In this document: positions 32,710 through 36,568 of the stretch, piece by piece
Layout of the letters: each line of letters begins with the position of its first letter
How positions within the stretch are numbered: the first letter of the stretch is position 1
NCBI GenBank assembly: GCA_023394955.1
Contig: JAEWZY010000025.1
Location: 1-36,568 of the forward strand
DNA: 36,568 bases
Source of the DNA: Bacillota bacterium
GTDB taxonomy: Bacteria > Bacillota > UBA4882 > UBA8346
Reading direction: 5' to 3'
Notes under the pieces: generated by a model
Told to the model about the DNA's origin: nothing
Seen by the model: the letters and a program-made list of their open reading frames with translations, nothing else
Database searches by the model: none
Made by a program: the position numbers and the translations under genes

Positions 32710-34125
32710 TCACTCCACGCTGTAACCCGCATTTTTTAAAAGCGTAAGAATTCCTTTTTCTCCAACCAAATGGCCTGCTCCGACTAGGACGAAATAGTTC
32801 TCATTTTGGTTGAGATAACTTTTAATTTTTTCAGTCATTGCTAAATTTCGGTTGAAATAGAATTTTTCAAAGTAATCTTTCTGACTATCATTTTCGATTC
32901 CTTCCATTGTGATCGCTTCAAGTGTTTGTATATCCTGGTTTTTCCAACTTTCAACGAGGGTTTCGACCTGTTTTTCCATGGCAGAAAGGGAAAGTAAAGT
33001 CAATGCTAAAAATAAATTTCCGTCAATACTATCAAAAATATTTATTTGGTCCTCGAAAGATTCCAATTCAAAAATTCTTTTGTCGCCAGCTTTCTCCAGG
33101 AAATACTTTTCGGTTCCAATGTCGGTTGCATAACCTAACGACATCATTTTAAAATTTGTCAAAGTAGCAGCTACTAACCATGGTTTTAGACGATTCACTC
33201 GTTCCATTGGTAAACCATAGTTCAGCAAATTGGTTTCTACCGCCTGATAAAGATCTTTGGATAAAACATCTTTCAATGTTTTATTATCCTGAAGATAACC
33301 GTAGGAACTGATATTGCTTATTTTAGCGGAAACTTCCTTGGAATCGGTGTTTACTTCCAAGACGATATTAGGAGTGTTTGCAAAGGCGGATTCAATCTGC
33401 TCTGGGAAGGGATAGAAGCTATTATTCCCGATATGGAGAGAACCCATTAAATAAACGGTATTTTTTTTGCCTTTCACGGTAAAAAACATATATTTAGAAT
33501 CGTTTTGGGCAAGGGGTGTTTCCGGTTCCAAGGAAACTTCAACATTGGCCCATAAGGGGGTCCAATTGTTCGGGTCCGAAGTTGTATTAAATAAAGTCTT
33601 TTGGGCTATTCCGGTGAATTCATTGACTTGTTTATTAAAGAGGGATTCTAAAGTCCAAAAATTTAACCGGAATGCGTATCCGTTATTGATGATAATGTAA
33701 TCGACAAATCGGATCGGCAGATTGTTTACTTTGGCTTGATAAATTACAGCGGCGCTATTTTTAGCTTCAGAATAGGTTTCGGAAATCAGTTTGATATTTG
33801 AGTTTATCAGCATTGTTTCAAATAATTCGACATAATCATCCAAGGAGGCGTCATATTTCTCAATAATTAATTTGGTAAAGGCAGTTTGGTTTTTTTTCAT
33901 CCCTAAAAATGCGGGATCATGTCTATTTCTTCTATTTTCCAATAATGCCTTAAAGGAATCCGGAGCCTTTTTTTCATCCGCAAATATTTCCCAATCTTTT
34001 GGGAATTCAAGGGCAATTCCTATCTCTTTATTGTAAAATTGAAAATCTTTCGGACTAATCCCTTTGGCATTGACATTGATAATCAAGAAGAAGGCAAAGA
34101 AAATCCCTAATAATATCCGCTTCAT
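32710..34125 (-). CDS. Exported GumN/TraB-family protein with N-terminal extra domain
   Basis: The 471-residue protein has a signal peptide (residues 1-20, ILLGIFFAFFLIINVNA). The N-terminal part (about 25-200: NKEIGIALEFPKDWEIF) resembles PsbP/DUF1795-like folds in its opening words only. The C-terminal part (about 215-470) is a GumN/TraB (TIKI-like) domain with VYLMGSLHIGN, NIVLEVNTD, LGYATDIGTEKYFLEKA and VLVGAGHLVGEKGI. The GSLH and GAGH histidines and the Glu are the expected metal-protease-like residues. Substrate unknown. The ATG follows AAAGGAGGG. It stands alone, transcribed toward the hydrolases. Confidence 0.8.
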   Translation of the reverse strand: MKRILLGIFFAFFLIINVNAKGISPKDFQFYNKEIGIALEFPKDWEIFADEKKAPDSFKALLENRRNRHDPAFLGMKKNQTAFTKLIIEKYDASLDDYVELFETMLINSNIKLISETYSEAKNSAAVIYQAKVNNLPIRFVDYIIINNGYAFRLNFWTLESLFNKQVNEFTGIAQKTLFNTTSDPNNWTPLWANVEVSLEPETPLAQNDSKYMFFTVKGKKNTVYLMGSLHIGNNSFYPFPEQIESAFANTPNIVLEVNTDSKEVSAKISNISSYGYLQDNKTLKDVLSKDLYQAVETNLLNYGLPMERVNRLKPWLVAATLTNFKMMSLGYATDIGTEKYFLEKAGDKRIFELESFEDQINIFDSIDGNLFLALTLLSLSAMEKQVETLVESWKNQDIQTLEAITMEGIENDSQKDYFEKFYFNRNLAMTEKIKSYLNQNENYFVLVGAGHLVGEKGILTLLKNAGYSVE

Positions 34126-34234
34126 TTAATACCCTCCTTTGTTTTACTAGCCGAAGCTAATGGGATGCTTAAAATCATATTACCGAATTTATGTTTAATT
34201 CCATAAATATCAAAATTTTTCCTGCTAATTCAGG

Positions 34235-34350
34235 GGAAGGATCTTCAGTGAAAATTGGCGATCCTTCAAGTCGGGGGAATGATGCTTCATGTTGGGGATC
34301 AAGTCCCGCATCTTGAGGAAAGAATCCTTCAAGTTAAGGGAAGGGTCTGC
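34235..34350. repeat. Degenerate 21-bp tandem repeat array
   Basis: About five 20-21-bp units follow each other: clear copies begin at 34259 (ATCCTTCAAGTC), 34280 (ATGCTTCATGTT), 34301 (GTCCCGCATCTT) and 34322 (ATCCTTCAAGTT), with a shorter copy before them (ATCTTCAGTG). Read in frame they give seven-residue units such as ILQVGGM, MLHVGDQ, VPHLEER and ILQVKGR. There is no ribosome site or clear start, so a coding role is unproven; a decayed repeat protein is possible. Confidence 0.5.
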
Positions 34351-34394
34351 TGCTTAATGAGTTTTCGGGTGACAAGCCCACTTCAAATTAAAAG

Positions 34395-34435
34395 ACCGCG
34401 CTTTACAATATGGTCTTCTATAAGCGCGGTTTTTT
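34395..34435 (+). terminator. Terminator-like hairpin after the repeat array
   Basis: ACCGCGCTT (34395-34403) and AAGCGCGGT (34422-34430) form a 9-bp stem with an 18-base loop and then six T in all (from the stem's last T). No intact gene precedes it on the plus strand, which fits decay of an upstream gene. Confidence 0.6.
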
Positions 34436-34595
34436 CCGTGGTTCTACCTTTTGGCCAATGATGATTTTGTCCGGGATTATGAAATACAGCTCCTACTTCA
34501 ATCCCTTCAACATCAAAAAATTTGAAGAGTTTTTTGTTACACATTTAAAAATTATGATAAGATAGATCCAAGTCAATCTTCAAGGAGTGATTTTT

Positions 34596-34865
34596 ATGGA
34601 TGACAACAAAGTAGCGGTATTGTTGGAGGATTTACGGACGCAGTTCCGAACTTTCGGGGAAGGATTGCAATTGCTGAATGAAAAGGTTGATCGTGAATTC
34701 AGCGAAATTAAAACGGACATTGGCAGTTTAAAGAAAGAAGTTACTGGCTTAAAGTTGGAAGTCAGTGGCCTTAAAACCGAAAACCGCCAAGAACATCAAC
34801 AATTAATGCAAATGATTAAGGAACTTGATAAAGAGGTCCAAGTGGAGATTAAACGGGTAAAATAA
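34596..34865 (+). CDS. Small coiled-coil protein, unknown function
   Basis: The 89-residue soluble protein is almost wholly alpha-helical and charged. Heptads are clear in the middle: SLKKEVT, GLKLEVS, GLKTENR (about residues 46-67), as in dimerising coiled coils. The ATG at 34596 is used, because a GTG at 34587 lies inside the ribosome site AAGGAG. TTGTTA and TAAGAT, 18 bases apart, precede it as a possible promoter and a hairpin follows at 34947. Similar short heptad proteins of unknown role are widespread in Bacillota. No partner can be named. Confidence 0.6.
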   Translation: MDDNKVAVLLEDLRTQFRTFGEGLQLLNEKVDREFSEIKTDIGSLKKEVTGLKLEVSGLKTENRQEHQQLMQMIKELDKEVQVEIKRVK

Positions 34866-34946
34866 CCACGGTTTAAATCGCTTGATCACTCCGGAAGAGA
34901 TTAGACTTTAAAATATGTGACGTTTCATAACCGCCCTAATCCCTTG

Positions 34947-34973
34947 ACCGCCAAGATTTTGGAGCGGTTTTTG
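34947..34973 (+). terminator. Terminator of the coiled-coil gene
   Basis: ACCGC (34947-34951) and GCGGT (34964-34968) close a stem that also pairs CAA with TTG, followed by a T-rich stretch TTTTGTTTTC. Confidence 0.55.
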
Positions 34974-35040
34974 TTTTCTTGCCGGGTGTCAATTCTGTCC
35001 GTCATTCCCGCCGTCCCTTTCCTAATCGCCACTCAATGAG

Positions 35041-35400
35041 CGGAAAAAAAATCAAGGCCGCGCGTTCACTTCAGCCCGGCAGGCCGTCACGGACGACGGC
35101 CAGTCACGAAGACGGCGCCGGGCGATGAATAGAGCGAACCTACGAGAAGACCCTAAATAACTAACTTTCCGAGTAGGCAACATCAAGTCTCTGTTCGGCG
35201 ATGATCGCCTGGCTCCTTTGATAACCCAATACGGCGTCGCCGAATGGAACTTATGTCGGCGTCCCCGGCAGGGTCGGGAGCGGAGGATCAGGCGGTGGTC
35301 ACTGCCGGGATTTCAGGCTTTCAGTGAGTGGACGACCGTCGACAGAAGAAATGGGCAGAAAAAGCACAGTCTTGCGGTTTTGGCAAGGCTGTGCTTTTAA
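35041..35400 (+). ncRNA. Candidate structured non-coding RNA, family not recognised
   Basis: The segment is clearly more GC-rich than its flanks and full of strong inverted repeats. GCCCGGC (35074-35080) pairs with GCCGGGC (35117-35123) and encloses a 7-bp hairpin (35082-35088 with 35095-35101). Then come CCTAC/GTAGG, TTCGGCGA/TCGCCGAA and CCCGGCAG/CTGCCGGG. It ends in a 16-bp terminator hairpin. No gene-like frame with a ribosome site fills it. The conserved cores of tmRNA, RNase P, SRP RNA and common riboswitches were not found. The strand is inferred from the terminator. The 5' end is uncertain. Confidence 0.45.
35360..35398 (+). terminator. Long terminator hairpin at the end of the structured segment
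   Basis: AAAAGCACAGTCTTGC (35360-35375) pairs with GCAAGGCTGTGCTTTT (35383-35398), 16 bp with one G-T pair, and a 7-base loop. The T4 of the stem end is followed by AATTATTG. Confidence 0.8.
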
Positions 35401-35595
35401 TTATTGATGACAATAGTAGTCTATTTGATTATTTGTCGATTAATAAAATATCCTATGAAATAAAACACCGTAGTCAACAAAATAGAATACGCAAAAAACG
35501 AGAGAAAAATTACAAAACCCATTGAATCATCATATTTGTAAGCACCCGATTTAAATAAATATGGTTATAAATTTAACTAAGTAACCTCTGTTCAA

Positions 35596-35637
35596 GAACA
35601 TATGTTCATGGTAATATCTTAGCAAGAACATTTGTTC
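35596..35637 (+). promoter_or_regulatory. Two LexA/SOS-like boxes at the transposase promoter
   Basis: GAACATATGTTC (35596-35607) is a perfect palindrome and GAACATTTGTTC (35626-35637, followed by G) nearly so. Both fit the Gram-positive LexA/DinR box (CGAAC-N4-GTTCG) in their cores. Centre spacing is 30 bp. A -10-like TAATAT lies between them at 35612-35617, and box 2 ends right before the ribosome site GGAGG. Confidence 0.65.
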
Positions 35638-35650
35638 GGAGGTTGATAAA

Positions 35651-36568
35651 ATGCATAAGACTAAAACCGTTCTAAAGAAACGAAAACGCGATCTACCTTT
35701 TCCTGAATTCCAAAAACAATTTGCCACCGAAGAAGATTGCCATAAGTATTTATTTGAAAAGCGCTGGCCTAATGGTTTTATTTGCCCTAAATGTGGTAAT
35801 TCAAAATTCTATTGGATTGAACGTGAGATTAGATATCAATGCACCCAATGCAAAAGACAAACATCAATTACAGCCGGTACTTTATTGCATAGAACACATC
35901 TCCCATTAAAATATTGGTTCTGGGCGATTTATTTAATTTCCCGTGATAAAAGAGGTATCTCAGCCATTGCTTTAAAAAATGCCTTAAATGTATCTTATCC
36001 GACAGCTTGGCATTTGCTTCACAAAATACGGATTGCAATGGGCAACAAAGACCAGGATTATATCTTAAGTGGTATTGTAGTACTCGACGACGCTTTTTTC
36101 GGCGGTAAAACTAAAGGTAAAAAGCGAGGCCGTGGTACTGAAAAATCCAATGTTTTAATAGCCGTCAGTTTAAACAAGAATAACCAAGCTTTATTTGCCA
36201 AAATGATTGTAGTTGAAAACATGAAATACGAGAAAATATCACCTGAAATCAAGAAATTAATTGAAACCGGCAGTGTTTTACGAACCGATGCCCATAGAAC
36301 CTTGATTAATCTCAAGGAATATCTTCATGAGGTTGTAGTAACGTACGAACAGCCAGAGCTTGCTGAATCGGTTTTTCGTTGGGTCAATGTAATTACCTCA
36401 AACGCTAAATCATTTATATTAGGCACTTTTCATGGCTTACCCAAGAAGTATTTGTCAAGGTACTTGGATGAATTCTGTTACCGTTTTAATAGACGCTTTT
36501 GTGAACATCAAATCTTTGCAAAACTTGTTAATGCCTGTCTTATTGTGCCTCCGGCACCTTATGCTGAA
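35651..36568 (+). CDS. IS1595-type (ISXO2-like) transposase, runs off right edge
   Basis: ATG at 35651 follows GGAGG eight bases upstream, and 306 codons stay open to the edge. The N-terminal zinc ribbon (CPKCGN ... CTQCKRQTS, about residues 45-72) and TAGTLLHRTHLPLKYWF match IS1595-family transposases. The DDE-type core has VVLDDAFFGG (Asp near 144), LRTDAHRTL (Asp near 217) and the region ITSNAKSFILGTFHGL with YLDEFCYRFNRR at its end. These enzymes move an IS by cut-and-paste. No terminal inverted repeat could be paired, because the right end is outside the window. It lacks a stop here only because of the window edge. Confidence 0.88.
   Translation, partial: MHKTKTVLKKRKRDLPFPEFQKQFATEEDCHKYLFEKRWPNGFICPKCGNSKFYWIEREIRYQCTQCKRQTSITAGTLLHRTHLPLKYWFWAIYLISRDKRGISAIALKNALNVSYPTAWHLLHKIRIAMGNKDQDYILSGIVVLDDAFFGGKTKGKKRGRGTEKSNVLIAVSLNKNNQALFAKMIVVENMKYEKISPEIKKLIETGSVLRTDAHRTLINLKEYLHEVVVTYEQPELAESVFRWVNVITSNAKSFILGTFHGLPKKYLSRYLDEFCYRFNRRFCEHQIFAKLVNACLIVPPAPYAE

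Noticed and set aside
35330..35360. Similarity of GACAGAAGAAATGGGCAG to RNase P RNA conserved region
   Set aside because: The diagnostic GAGGAAAGTCC region is absent, so RNase P RNA is not supported.
35218..35400. 60-residue open frame in the GC-rich segment
   Set aside because: It has no ribosome site, an Arg/Trp-rich composition typical of chance frames in GC-rich DNA, and runs into the terminator hairpin.

Overview
The window looks like a chromosomal segment of an anaerobic, saccharolytic bacterium of the Bacillota. The basis is strong AGGAGG ribosome sites before most genes, TTGACA/TATAAT-type promoters, two Gram-positive-type LexA boxes (GAAC-N4-GTTC), TRAP uptake, sodium-pumping decarboxylase genes and the remnant of an Etf-linked lactate dehydrogenase operon. 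The lineage below phylum is inference only. No rRNA, tRNA or CRISPR array was seen.

Region 1 (1-6143): the 5' part of a secreted PL9-type pectate lyase cut by the left edge (minus, TTG start); an Hsp20 chaperone under a promoter flanked by TATAGT inverted repeats; dnaE; and a FolE2-type GTP cyclohydrolase.

Region 2 (6464-14001, all minus): a sugar-acid uptake and catabolism locus. In transcription order: LacI regulator 2, terminator, consensus promoter with three abutting 12-bp LacI-type operators, TIM-barrel isomerase 2, LacI regulator 1, dctP, a 13-bp stem-loop, dctM, dctQ, a cupin and TIM-barrel isomerase 1. With the PL9 lyase and the arabinan enzymes further right, this suggests use of pectin-derived oligomers or uronates.

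Region 3 (14149-21163): a secreted polysaccharide deacetylase, then a sodium-translocating decarboxylase locus. One unit points left (oadB copy 1 plus a 45-residue mini-gamma). On the plus strand lie gamma/biotin-carrier pair 1, a terminator, a new promoter, gamma/biotin-carrier pair 2, oadB copy 2 and a single carboxyltransferase. One carboxyltransferase thus faces two beta subunits, three gamma-like subunits and two biotin carriers.

Region 4 (21172-25259): an acyl-CoA synthetase with an upstream XRE-cupin regulator. Divergent from them is a FadR-type GntR regulator with a TGGTC-A-GACCA operator, followed by a decayed operon: etfB with a frameshift, joined by a deletion to the last ~43 codons of a GlcD/LctD-type dehydrogenase.

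Region 5 (25664-32696): three secreted modular glycoside hydrolases: LamG-LamG-GH127, GH43-CBM32-like-LamG, and GH43-RICIN. They fit arabinan or arabinose-decorated pectin breakdown.

Region 6 (32710-36568): a GumN/TraB-type exported protein, a degenerate 21-bp repeat array, a small coiled-coil protein, a GC-rich strongly foldable segment ending in a 16-bp terminator hairpin (a candidate non-coding RNA), and an IS1595-type transposase cut by the right edge, whose promoter carries two LexA-like boxes.
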